Shown: piece after piece, positions 55,085-63,454 of the stretch | Layout of the letters: each line of letters begins with the position of its first letter | Numbering within the stretch: the first letter of the stretch is position 1 | Source of the DNA: Verrucomicrobiota bacterium | Lineage (GTDB): Bacteria; Verrucomicrobiota; Verrucomicrobiia; Chthoniobacterales; Xiphinematobacteraceae | Direction of reading: 5' to 3' | Length of the DNA stretch: 64,000 nt | NCBI GenBank assembly: GCA_023269545.1 | Contig: JAHFTB010000001.1 | Coordinates: 62,001 to 126,000 of the forward strand | Made by a program: the position numbers and the translations under genes | Notes under the pieces: generated by a model | What the model saw: only the letters and a program-made list of their open reading frames with translations | What the model was told of the DNA's origin: nothing | The model's database searches: none

Positions 55085-56125
55085 ATGAAACTTCTATGCA
55101 GCGATTTCGTATCATCCTCCAATCACCTGACCGATAGCTTTCCGCACACCACTCAAGATTCTTATAAAGCTTATGATATTGAGAGTCAGGAAAACACGAA
55201 AGATCTTCCTCCTCTTATTACATGCAATACGTCACACCATACCTCTCTGCTCAATCGACAGCTCACCGCCTCTTCTTCATTAGAGAAAGCCATCCAGGGC
55301 AAACGGCCAGCCCTTCCACAGCAAGTGAGCTCTGAAGAGAGTCAGAATGATCTTCCGGAGTCCTCTGAATTTCACAATCGTTCGAATCCCATTTCTCCGG
55401 AGCAAAGACACCGGATTTTAGCCATGCTCCATCAACGAATGTTCAAGATACAGCGTGCAGGAAATTTGACGCTATTTTCCGCTCAACAAAAGAATGTGAT
55501 AAAAAATACTACGGATTCTCTTATCGTTTTCGTATTTAGAACCATCCAAAGCATCAAAAGTACCTCTACTCTTCAAAAAGCATGCCAGCTATTAAATACA
55601 CTGAATGATCAGGTGATGGAGAACCTCACCCCACTTCAAAATATTGCACGCCCCCCATTAGCGGCGGCATTTGAAGATCAAGCTTCCTTTATCTGGGTAG
55701 ATATCGCATTACGTGCCAAGGCATTGAAGGGGATCGGCCTGACACAGGCTCTTTCAGATGCCAACAGACAAAAAGTGCTTGCTTATCTCCAAGGACTTAT
55801 TTCTGAGATGACCCAGGCTAAAAATCTTAGCACTGAAAATCTTTCGGATGCATACACTCAAAAACTTCAAACAGGTTTTGAAGAACGTAAAAATTATGTG
55901 ACTCGGGCAATGGAGAATATTCAAACCGCCAGCAACCACCAGCAAGTCTATACTAGATTAACTAACTTCCGGGCAACTGCAATCCAACATACCCGAAGCA
56001 CTCAATTCCTCCCTATCCTGGGATCCCCCGAACGTCACCATTTGCAAAGCCATGTGTTTAATATTTCACGCGAATTACTCCAAATGCGAAAAAATTTAGG
56101 TGAGCCGCAAGCTGCTTTTAAATAA
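55085..56125 (+). CDS. Hypothetical helical protein, paralogue of 56597-57559
   Basis: A 346-residue protein I do not recognise. The first 110 residues are Ser/Thr/Asn-rich and look disordered; the rest looks alpha-helical. No signal peptide or membrane span. It shares its C-terminal 230 residues with the next gene by eye: QKLQTGFEERKNYVTRAMEN aligns with RKLKWGYHKRKDDLLIAKFS, and SPERHHLQSHVFNISRELLQ with SPQRMLQEQVFTFLGKLHAL. A disordered N-terminus followed by a helical domain is a common effector layout (inference). ATG at 55085. Confidence 0.7.
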   Translation: MKLLCSDFVSSSNHLTDSFPHTTQDSYKAYDIESQENTKDLPPLITCNTSHHTSLLNRQLTASSSLEKAIQGKRPALPQQVSSEESQNDLPESSEFHNRSNPISPEQRHRILAMLHQRMFKIQRAGNLTLFSAQQKNVIKNTTDSLIVFVFRTIQSIKSTSTLQKACQLLNTLNDQVMENLTPLQNIARPPLAAAFEDQASFIWVDIALRAKALKGIGLTQALSDANRQKVLAYLQGLISEMTQAKNLSTENLSDAYTQKLQTGFEERKNYVTRAMENIQTASNHQQVYTRLTNFRATAIQHTRSTQFLPILGSPERHHLQSHVFNISRELLQMRKNLGEPQAAFK

Positions 56126-56596
56126 AATTTGCAAAGCCATGTTGTGTAATGAGTTACCGACATATTCTCCTCCTTGATACCGGCACTCTCTTGCGCACCT
56201 ATGTTTCCTCCCACCTCAGATAAACCCACTGTTGTTAAACTTCTGCAAACCCGGCTTCCCCTCACCAGATGGAGTACCTTATCGTCCCATCACCATTCCG
56301 AAACCTTTTTATTAAGTCAGCGCATGCTGATTTCGGAAACCCGCAAGACCGCTCCCATTCAATTTCCTAAGAGTCCACTGAGCACACCTCAGAAGAAAAG
56401 TCTGTAAGATCTATACTGATTACTGATTCACTCAGTCAGTATTCCATTTCGAGACATTGAAAGCCTATTTCCACAAAGAGCCTCTCTCCATTGATGAGAG
56501 TACTGACAGAATGGATCCTTAAGATGGAAGATCCTCGCGGGAGTTCAAGGAAATGAAGGTGTATTTTCATTGAATCATATTTAAATTTTAAATTTC
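56126..56596. other. Intergenic stretch between the two paralogues
   Basis: 471 bp. A 77-codon plus-strand frame (56174-56407) reads as Ser/Pro/Thr-rich, like the N-terminal parts of the flanking paralogues, and may be a remnant of a third copy; the evidence is weak. No repeat copies or RNAs are seen. Confidence 0.4.
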
Positions 56597-57559
56597 ATGA
56601 ATCAGCGCCCTAGCCAATTCAATGCTCCTTCCCTTGGCAACAACCCATTGTTCACTACCACATTCCCTACATATAATATGAGAAATCATTACGATCATCA
56701 AATGACTCCGATTGATTGTAAATGCCAATTATTCGATCCCTTTAAGACCTCCTTACTGAATCAGCGTGTTGTTATTGAAAGCACAAGCGGACAATCCAGT
56801 CGTAATAAAAGACAGATTTCGATTAAAGAAAATCAACTCAGCATTTTAGAAGCCCCTAAATTTGAAAACCTAAAGGAATCCATATTAGAGTTATTAGGTG
56901 AGTATCAATGGAAAATACAAGACCGAATCGAAACACTTCAATCCACTTGTCGCCAGGAAATGACGGCATGCCATTTGGCTCAATCGATTTTTTATTCCAT
57001 CACAATCAATATGAGCCAGATTCAACGATCCACCTCTCTCCAAGACATACGCCATATTTTAGATAAACTACAAAGTTGGGTATTAGATACCAGTGTACGG
57101 ATACAAAAGATCGCATCTCCTCGCTTGCTAGCCAAATTTGTGAACTTGCGTTCCACTATTTCCTTGGAAATATCAAACTCCATCTTCGAAAGATCTCAGT
57201 TAATTACATACAGGGACCTTATCATTAAAAGAATCCAAAAAATAGTTGACCATATTTCCCAATTGCAAAACTCGGATATCGGACAACTCTCGGAAGAGGC
57301 TGTCCGAAAACTCAAATGGGGGTATCATAAGCGCAAAGATGACCTTCTTATCGCGAAATTCAGTATCGAGCGAGCTCAAAGCAATGAAGCCATCCTCACT
57401 GCTCTGGATGTTCTTAAAAAATCGATTGTTCGAGTTGGCCGGACTTTGAAATCGGTAGTACAGTCTCCTCAACGCATGCTTCAGGAACAAGTATTTACGT
57501 TTTTAGGAAAATTACATGCACTCCGAAGAGAATTAGGCGATATCGTTCAAATATCCTGA
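56597..57559 (+). CDS. Hypothetical helical protein, paralogue of 55085-56125
   Basis: A 320-residue protein. An Asn/Pro/Thr-rich N-terminus of about 85 residues leads into a helical region (LKESILELLGEYQWKIQDRI, DIRHILDKLQSWVLDTSVRI). The paralogy with the upstream gene spans this helical part. No signal peptide. ATG at 56597. Its 3' end overlaps the convergent membrane protein gene by 27 bp. Function unknown; possible secreted effector. Confidence 0.7.
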   Translation: MNQRPSQFNAPSLGNNPLFTTTFPTYNMRNHYDHQMTPIDCKCQLFDPFKTSLLNQRVVIESTSGQSSRNKRQISIKENQLSILEAPKFENLKESILELLGEYQWKIQDRIETLQSTCRQEMTACHLAQSIFYSITINMSQIQRSTSLQDIRHILDKLQSWVLDTSVRIQKIASPRLLAKFVNLRSTISLEISNSIFERSQLITYRDLIIKRIQKIVDHISQLQNSDIGQLSEEAVRKLKWGYHKRKDDLLIAKFSIERAQSNEAILTALDVLKKSIVRVGRTLKSVVQSPQRMLQEQVFTFLGKLHALRRELGDIVQIS

Positions 57560-58015
57560 TCCCCCCATATTCCGTTTAGAGCATTGCTGAACACCCTCCA
57601 CAGCACCGCCAAAGACAGCAGTGTTGCTAAGACAGACCACCACGCCCAACCAAGGATTACCAGTAAGCATTCCAGCAACAGTTCCAAGAGTCGTTACACC
57701 AAAAATTCCACAACCCCAGGCTGTAGCTTTAATTAGCTTTTTACTTGGCGCGCAACCGATTGTTTTGGACTGCCCGTGTGTGCTAGTGTCTCGACCATGG
57801 GAAGACTGCGGCTGAGTTGTTATTATTTGTCCTTCCAGTTCTATACCTCCAGGAGAAGACCGACCTAAATAAGTATCATTGCTATTAGAATTAGCATCGA
57901 TATTAGGTTGAATCCTCGAAAATTCTTGAGAGGATAACTTAGCGAACAACACGGTGCCTACATCGCACATTCGGAGAATGTGCACTTGTTGACGCGGGCT
58001 TACTTGCACTAGCAC
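57533..58015 (-). CDS. Small protein with a bilobed hydrophobic segment
   Basis: A 160-residue protein. A disordered, Asn/Ser/Gln-rich first 90 residues lead to the motif GCAPSK and then two hydrophobic lobes (LIKATAWGCGIFGVTTLGTV and WLGVVVCLSNTAVFGGAVEG) split by a short turn. The upstream end is uncertain: GTG at 58015 has an AAGG upstream, while an ATG at 57970 is an alternative. A paired hydrophobic hairpin in a soluble protein resembles the layout of chlamydial Inc proteins, which insert into host vacuole membranes; the resemblance is of architecture only. Confidence 0.6.
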   Translation of the reverse strand: MLVQVSPRQQVHILRMCDVGTVLFAKLSSQEFSRIQPNIDANSNSNDTYLGRSSPGGIELEGQIITTQPQSSHGRDTSTHGQSKTIGCAPSKKLIKATAWGCGIFGVTTLGTVAGMLTGNPWLGVVVCLSNTAVFGGAVEGVQQCSKRNMGGSGYLNDIA

Positions 58016-58098
58016 CCAGCGCCTTACTTGATATTATATTATTAAAAAAATTTTTCATATATAAGTTTATTATTATTTTAGAATAATTGTATCCAGTT

Positions 58099-58548
58099 TT
58101 ATTTTATATCAATATCAAGTATTGTGTCGCGAGTATTGAACAGTGCTGCCACACGCCCCGGCTGGCTGGTGATAGGCTCATCTATCTCTTCCTGTCTTTT
58201 CTGTCCTTTCTCGTTGAGGCGCATGCATACACCCACAGTTCCCACCGCGGTTCCACATGTAGCTGTCCCACAAACCGCCCCACCAACTGGCCCACAAGCT
58301 GCCTCTCCAATCGCTATAGAAATAACCGCACCACAACCTGCGCCAATTCCTAGGAGCATCCCTATACCGCTGGTTATACATAGGCTAACTTTACTTGGCA
58401 CACAATCTGACCAGCATCTTACTGCCTGAAAAGGTCCTATTCTCCAATTCTGCGCATCTGAACTTTTGATAGTTGGATCAACTACAGAAGGAGGATGGTT
58501 AGTTTCAGTAAGGGAAGTAGATGGAAGATTGCTTGTTAAAGAAATCAT
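58099..58548 (-). CDS. Small protein with bilobed hydrophobic segment, paralogue
   Basis: A 149-residue protein with a polar N-terminus, the motif DCVPSK and two hydrophobic lobes rich in Gly, Ala and Cys (CITSGIGMLLGIGAGCGAVI, then VGGAVCGTATCGTAVGTVGV), ending in a charged tail. The C[AV]PSK motif and layout match 57533-58015. It has about ten Cys, which is unusual. ATG at 58548. A GGAGGG lies upstream at a longer than usual distance. Function unknown. Confidence 0.65.
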   Translation of the reverse strand: MISLTSNLPSTSLTETNHPPSVVDPTIKSSDAQNWRIGPFQAVRCWSDCVPSKVSLCITSGIGMLLGIGAGCGAVISIAIGEAACGPVGGAVCGTATCGTAVGTVGVCMRLNEKGQKRQEEIDEPITSQPGRVAALFNTRDTILDIDIK

Positions 58549-58674
58549 TTACCATTTATTCCCTCCAAGTATATCCGGAGAAATTAGCACCTGCTACTCT
58601 CATCATCTACTGACAAAATACGATATCAAAAATCCCAGGCACATTCGTTCTCATTTTAAAGGAATTCCGCTATA

Positions 58675-59937
58675 TCAGGGAATTTTATGGAACCATTCCA
58701 ATCCCCTGTGATCTGAAATAGGTCCCACCGCAGCAAGGGTGGCTTTTTCTGGATGGAGAAGTTTATGGGCAAGTTCTAATACCTCTTGAGGAGTAACTGC
58801 TCGCACTTTTGCATGCATCTCCAGTGGATCCACAATGGTTCCATAACAGAGGATGCTATTGCCTAGTGCAGCATTTCGCGAGGAGGTGCGTTCCAAACTC
58901 ATGAGACTTGTTCCAATGAGATATTCTTGAGCACGTCGAAATTCGGCTTTGCCCACTGGGCGTTCTTTAAGTTCCTGAAATTGCCGACGAATGATATCCA
59001 AACTGCGGCGCAGGTTTTTTTCATCCAAGCCCAGGGAAATATTCAACATGCCGCAGTCGGAGAGTAAATGCGGATGCGTACTCACTGAATAGCAAATTCC
59101 CCGGCGTTCCCGTAGTTCTTGAAAAAGTCGGGAACTGCCATTGCCTCCCAGAATGGTATTTAATACAGCCAGGGGATACCGATCGGAACTATGAAAACTT
59201 TCGGTCGGCAATGCTATCGCCACATTGGTTTGAAGAAGATCTCTTTTTCCCACAACGATTTCTCCGCTAGCAACCCGTGGGCGCCGCTTCGATAAAACCT
59301 TCCTTTTGGGCAGGGGTCCTAACCAGCGTTGCGCCATTTCCAGTAATTCTTCATGCCGCACCTTTCCTGAAGCTGTAAGAAGCGTATTAGAGCCATGATA
59401 ATGCAAGGAACGGTAGTTTAAAAGATCCTCACGCGAAAGTTGGTGGATACTTTCCAGAGTCCCTGTCAGGGGGCGCCCCAAGGCATGACCTTTCCAAAAG
59501 TGAAGATTGAGAAGCTCTTCGACGAATTGGGAAGGTTCGTCGTGGACCATTTGGATTTCTTCGGCAATTACCGTGCGTTCGAGTTCGATATCCGCTATCG
59601 CAAATTTAGGGTCTGTATAGATATCGCAGAGAACGGCAACTAGGGGGACAAAGTGTTGAGCGGGCGCCACAGCATAGTAACACGTGTGCTCTTCGGTAGT
59701 ATATGCATTCAGGTCCCCCCCTACCCCTTCCACATCGGCCATAATCCGGCGCGCACTGCGTTTGTGGGTTCCTTTAAAAAGAAGGTGCTCGATAAAGTGC
59801 GAGATGCCATTGAGCTTTTCGGACTCCTGACGTCCCCCCACGTTTGCCCAAAGTCCAACGGCCACACTTTCGGAATGGGGCATTTCGCAAGTTGCCACTC
59901 GTACACCATTGGCAAGGGTGGAAAGGACGGTTTTCAT
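58675..59937 (-). CDS. M16 family zinc metallopeptidase
   Basis: A 420-residue protein of the mitochondrial processing peptidase beta-like M16B family. The inverted zinc motif HFIEHLLFKG is at about 47-56 and the distal Glu lies in the following LNAYTTEEHTCYY region. The C-terminal half is the inactive homologous domain. Substrate unknown; such peptidases degrade small peptides. ATG at 59937 overlaps the ispD stop by 4 bp, so it is coupled to ispD. Confidence 0.9.
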   Translation of the reverse strand: MKTVLSTLANGVRVATCEMPHSESVAVGLWANVGGRQESEKLNGISHFIEHLLFKGTHKRSARRIMADVEGVGGDLNAYTTEEHTCYYAVAPAQHFVPLVAVLCDIYTDPKFAIADIELERTVIAEEIQMVHDEPSQFVEELLNLHFWKGHALGRPLTGTLESIHQLSREDLLNYRSLHYHGSNTLLTASGKVRHEELLEMAQRWLGPLPKRKVLSKRRPRVASGEIVVGKRDLLQTNVAIALPTESFHSSDRYPLAVLNTILGGNGSSRLFQELRERRGICYSVSTHPHLLSDCGMLNISLGLDEKNLRRSLDIIRRQFQELKERPVGKAEFRRAQEYLIGTSLMSLERTSSRNAALGNSILCYGTIVDPLEMHAKVRAVTPQEVLELAHKLLHPEKATLAAVGPISDHRGLEWFHKIP

Positions 59938-60644
59938 AATGTTCCTTTTTTCCTACCCGAAAAAATAATTTCGGCTAATGCAAGGTCTCGCGGAAGTGTA
60001 ATTTTGAAATTCCAATCATCAGCTTCTTCGATGAAAACCTGTTTTCCTATTCGAAGAAAAACGGATGCTTCATCAGTAGCCGTAGCATTTTCCTGAATGA
60101 GACGAGCATAAGCTTCGAGCAGATCACTGCGACGAAAACTTTGCGGAGTTTGCATTCTCCAAAGTCCCTCGCGCGAGAGGGTTTCCGTCAGTACTTTTTT
60201 TCCGTTTGCACGATGAATAGTATCCGCTACGGGTTCTGCCAGACAGGCTGAGCCATATTGAATAGCAGCTTGGATACAGTTCGCTATTAACCGAGGCGTG
60301 ATCAGTGGACGCGCTCCATCATGAACCGCCAAATAGTCTGCGTTTTCTCCCGCTGCAAGAATACCATTCCATACGGAGTCTCGCCTCTCTTGTCCCGAGG
60401 GAACGCAAGCAAGCAGCTTTTTTATTCCATATCGTTTGGAAAGATCACGAAATTCCCCTTCGCGGAGAGGATCACAAACGAGGAGAATTCCTGTGATTAC
60501 CGCGCAATCTTCGAAAGCGCGAAGCGTATGAGAAAGCAGGGGCTGCCCGGCTAGGGGAACCATGAGCTTGTCAAAGCCCATGCGGTGACTCGATCCGCCG
60601 GCAACAATAATCGCCACCACATTGGGTGATTGTGAGGATTCCAC
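59934..60644 (-). CDS. ispD: 2-C-methyl-D-erythritol 4-phosphate cytidylyltransferase
   Basis: A 236-residue MEP-pathway enzyme that forms CDP-methylerythritol. GTG start at 60644, 3 bp after the yqeY stop. The nucleotide-binding loop is IIVAGGSSHRMGFDK, with VHDGARPLITPRLI and LWRMQTPQSFRRSDLL further on; these match IspD. The same pathway starts with dxs at 24142. It lies in a yqeY-ispD-M16 string that appears co-transcribed. Confidence 0.94.
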   Translation of the reverse strand: MESSQSPNVVAIIVAGGSSHRMGFDKLMVPLAGQPLLSHTLRAFEDCAVITGILLVCDPLREGEFRDLSKRYGIKKLLACVPSGQERRDSVWNGILAAGENADYLAVHDGARPLITPRLIANCIQAAIQYGSACLAEPVADTIHRANGKKVLTETLSREGLWRMQTPQSFRRSDLLEAYARLIQENATATDEASVFLRIGKQVFIEEADDWNFKITLPRDLALAEIIFSGRKKGTL

Positions 60645-60647
60645 ACC

Positions 60648-61100
60648 CTAGGGCAACTGTTTTTGTACTTCCATACTGAGAGACTTGCCATCAGCACGGC
60701 CGGCGGCCTTAGCCTGCACGATTTTCATTACTGCTCCCATCTGCGCCTTGGAAGTGGCGCCTGCCTCCGCAATAGCTTCTTTTACAAGGTGAGTGATTTC
60801 ATCGGCATGGAGTCCCTGTGGCAAATAGGCAGCCAACACTTTTATTTCTTCCTGTTCCTTGCTTGCCAACTCGGGACGTCCCCCTTTTTCAAAACCCTCC
60901 ACGGAATCTTGTCGTTGTTTGATCTGTTTGCGAATGACTTGCGCGGCTTCGTTATCATCCAAGGCACCTTCGGCCCCCGATTTCTCGATTGCAGCGTATT
61001 TGAGAGCGGATTTCAACATACGGAGCACTCCTAACTTTAGAGCGTCCTTCGCCCGCATCGCATCCTTCAGATCTTGGTCAATTTGTGCACTCAAACTCAT
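60648..61100 (-). CDS. GatB/YqeY domain protein
   Basis: A 150-residue YqeY-family protein, related to the C-terminal tRNA-binding domain of GatB, but found alone. Signatures are LGVLRMLKSALKYAAIEKSG, QVIRKQIKQRQDSVEGFEKG, then ELASKEQEEIKVLAAYLPQG and AQMGAVMKIVQAKAAGRADG. Molecular role is not established; often annotated as a tRNA amidotransferase-like protein. ATG at 61100. Divergent from gltX. Confidence 0.92.
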   Translation of the reverse strand: MSLSAQIDQDLKDAMRAKDALKLGVLRMLKSALKYAAIEKSGAEGALDDNEAAQVIRKQIKQRQDSVEGFEKGGRPELASKEQEEIKVLAAYLPQGLHADEITHLVKEAIAEAGATSKAQMGAVMKIVQAKAAGRADGKSLSMEVQKQLP

Positions 61101-61170
61101 TGAAGTAGCCTACGCGCTTGAAGTCCCCGAGTAAATCCTTTCTCCTTTGCTCCTACATATTAAATGCTCT

Positions 61171-62493
61171 ATGTCTTCTGAAGTCCGCACCCGTTTTGCT
61201 CCCTCGCCCACTGGTTATCTGCATGTTGGCGGCGCACGAACCGCTTTTTTTAACTGGCTGTTTGCACGCAAACATCAGGGCAAGTTGATATTGCGTATTG
61301 AAGATACTGACAAAAAACGGAACACTGAAGAAGCCTATCAAGTCATTTACAACGGTTTAACTTGGCTGGGACTGGACTGGGATGAGGGCCCGCATGTGGG
61401 AGGTAACTTCGGACCCTATTTTCAAAGCGAAAGAAATTCTCTCTATGAAAGTTATTTGAGTCAGCTGGAAAAAGTAGGCATGGTGTATGAGGACGAAGGA
61501 GCCATTCGGTTTCGTTCTCCGCGCAAAACGGTCGTAGTCGAGGATATGGTATGTGGCCGTATTGTTTTTGATATGTCCAACCCGGTCACCCACCCGGATA
61601 TGACCATTCGGCGACCGGACGGCACTTGGATCTTTCACTTCGTAAACGTCGTGGATGATATCGAAATGAAGATTACACATGTCATCCGAGGCGAAGATCA
61701 CCTTTCCAACACGCCCAAACACGTGGAACTCTATCAGGCTCTAGATATTGCTTGCCCTCACTTTGCGCACATTCCTTTGATTTTAAATCACGAAGGGAAA
61801 AAAATGAGTAAGCGAGATGGCGGCGCAAGCGTCACCTCCTATTCCGGTTATGTTCCGGAAGCCGTTCTGAATTATCTCTCCCTGTTAGGATGGTCACCCG
61901 GCGGCAACCGCGAAGTTTTGGATCTCATGGAAATTCGCGAACTTTTCGACATAAAATCCATTAACCGCCGAAATGCTATTTTTGATTTGGATAAATGCTT
62001 TTGGATCAATGGACAACACATCCTGCGGATGAGTCTTGAGCGATTTGCGGATCTCGCTCTTCCCTTCATAGATAAAGCCGGCATCGTATATGACTCCCGG
62101 GAACAGGTGCTGCCCATTCTCGCCATTGTAAAAGAGAAAATCAAATTACTTCGGGACGTTCCGGAATGGATCAGTTATTTTTTCACAGAAGAATTCACCT
62201 TTGATCCTACCAGCGTCGAAAAAACTTTTAAAAAACCAGGCGCCCTAGATCACTTAAAAAGCCTGCGGCAAGCTTATGCGACCCTGGAAACCTGGAATCT
62301 TCAGAACTTAGAAAACAAATTGAAAGAAACCGCAGCACAAAATGGCTGTAAAACCGGTGATTTGATTCACCCCGCACGCGTTGCCGCCAGTGGCCGTTCC
62401 ATCGGCCCTAGCTTATATCACATGTTAGAAGTTCTCGGTAAGGAGCGTGTCCTCGCCCGTTTTGAAAAAGCATACCACCAATTTACTTTATGA
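61171..62493 (+). CDS. gltX: Glutamyl-tRNA synthetase
   Basis: A 440-residue class I aminoacyl-tRNA synthetase. ATG at 61171 gives SSEVRTRFAPSPTGYLHVGG, containing the HIGH-type motif (HVGG); a TTG 8 codons upstream is less likely. The KMSKS-type motif is KKMSKRDGG. The Arg/Asp pair IEDTDKKRNTEEAYQ is present. The C-terminal anticodon-binding domain is shorter than in E. coli, as in many bacteria. The stop overlaps aroE by 4 bp. Confidence 0.95.
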   Translation: MSSEVRTRFAPSPTGYLHVGGARTAFFNWLFARKHQGKLILRIEDTDKKRNTEEAYQVIYNGLTWLGLDWDEGPHVGGNFGPYFQSERNSLYESYLSQLEKVGMVYEDEGAIRFRSPRKTVVVEDMVCGRIVFDMSNPVTHPDMTIRRPDGTWIFHFVNVVDDIEMKITHVIRGEDHLSNTPKHVELYQALDIACPHFAHIPLILNHEGKKMSKRDGGASVTSYSGYVPEAVLNYLSLLGWSPGGNREVLDLMEIRELFDIKSINRRNAIFDLDKCFWINGQHILRMSLERFADLALPFIDKAGIVYDSREQVLPILAIVKEKIKLLRDVPEWISYFFTEEFTFDPTSVEKTFKKPGALDHLKSLRQAYATLETWNLQNLENKLKETAAQNGCKTGDLIHPARVAASGRSIGPSLYHMLEVLGKERVLARFEKAYHQFTL

Positions 62494-63422
62494 CCACTCC
62501 TCACGAATTTCTGGCAGAGGATCTCATTCATTCTCCGCAAAAATTTCAGGACCTTGTTCCTCCGGCAAAAATTGCGGTCTTTGGAGATCCTATCAGCCAT
62601 TCTCGCTCTCCGGAAATGCACAATGCCGCTCTGCGTGCGGCCGGCATCAATATCCAATACGTACGCATCCGTGTCCGTAAAGACGAACTTGCTACCAGCT
62701 TGCACGCATTACCTGCCGCTGGATTTTTGGGAGCCAATATCACCATCCCTCATAAGGCGAGCACTCTCAAACTTCTTGACCACGTCAACGATCACGCTCT
62801 CATTTCGGCCACGGTAAATACCGTGGCCGTGGAGGGCGACGGTAGCCTCAAAGGTTATAATACGGATGGCCCCGGCCTAGTACGAGCCATCCGCGAGGAA
62901 TTTCAAATGGATATTAGTGATCTAAAAATCCTAATATTAGGAGCTGGCGGCGGTGCGGGAAGAGCTATTGCAGCCCAATGTGCCCAGGAAGGCTGCGAAC
63001 GTCTTGTGCTTGCGAATCGGTCTCCGGAAAAAGTAGAAGCTTTGAAGACACAATTAGAACCTCGCTTACGTAATGAACGCCTCTTGGGCCCCACTGATCG
63101 GCTCATAGCCATCGGGCTGGACGAAACCTCCTTGGCACGTGAATTGCCTCGCACCGATTTGCTCATCAACGCCACAAGCGTCGGTATGAAAACTACAGAT
63201 CCTCAGCTCGTTCCCGAACGCCTTCTATCTCCCCATCTCATGGTGTATGATGCGGTCTATTCCACCACAAAAACACGCCTTCTACTCGACGCGGAAGCCA
63301 AGGGAGCACGCACCGCAAATGGCCTCTCCATGCTCCTGCACCAAGGAGCCCTTGCTTTCGAAATTTGGTTGAATCGGCCGCCTTCTCTCGATGCCATGCG
63401 CCAAGGACTGGCTTCCGCATAA
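62490..63422 (+). CDS. aroE: Shikimate dehydrogenase
   Basis: A 310-residue NADPH enzyme of aromatic amino acid synthesis. Catalytic Lys is in GANITIPHKAST and the substrate-binding Asp in YNTDGPGLVRAI, with the nucleotide fold ILILGAGGGAGRAIAAQC and NATSVGMKTTDP. An N-terminal 25-residue extension precedes the usual start IAVFGDPISHSRSP. ATG at 62490 overlaps the gltX stop by 4 bp, which indicates translational coupling. Confidence 0.94.
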   Translation: MTTPHEFLAEDLIHSPQKFQDLVPPAKIAVFGDPISHSRSPEMHNAALRAAGINIQYVRIRVRKDELATSLHALPAAGFLGANITIPHKASTLKLLDHVNDHALISATVNTVAVEGDGSLKGYNTDGPGLVRAIREEFQMDISDLKILILGAGGGAGRAIAAQCAQEGCERLVLANRSPEKVEALKTQLEPRLRNERLLGPTDRLIAIGLDETSLARELPRTDLLINATSVGMKTTDPQLVPERLLSPHLMVYDAVYSTTKTRLLLDAEAKGARTANGLSMLLHQGALAFEIWLNRPPSLDAMRQGLASA

Positions 63423-63454
63423 CAAAATCTTTTGCGGTAAACTCGGTCTTTTTC

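Noticed and set aside
55085-58548. Prophage or integrative element
   Set aside because: No integrase, phage structural gene, tRNA attachment site or flanking direct repeat was seen.
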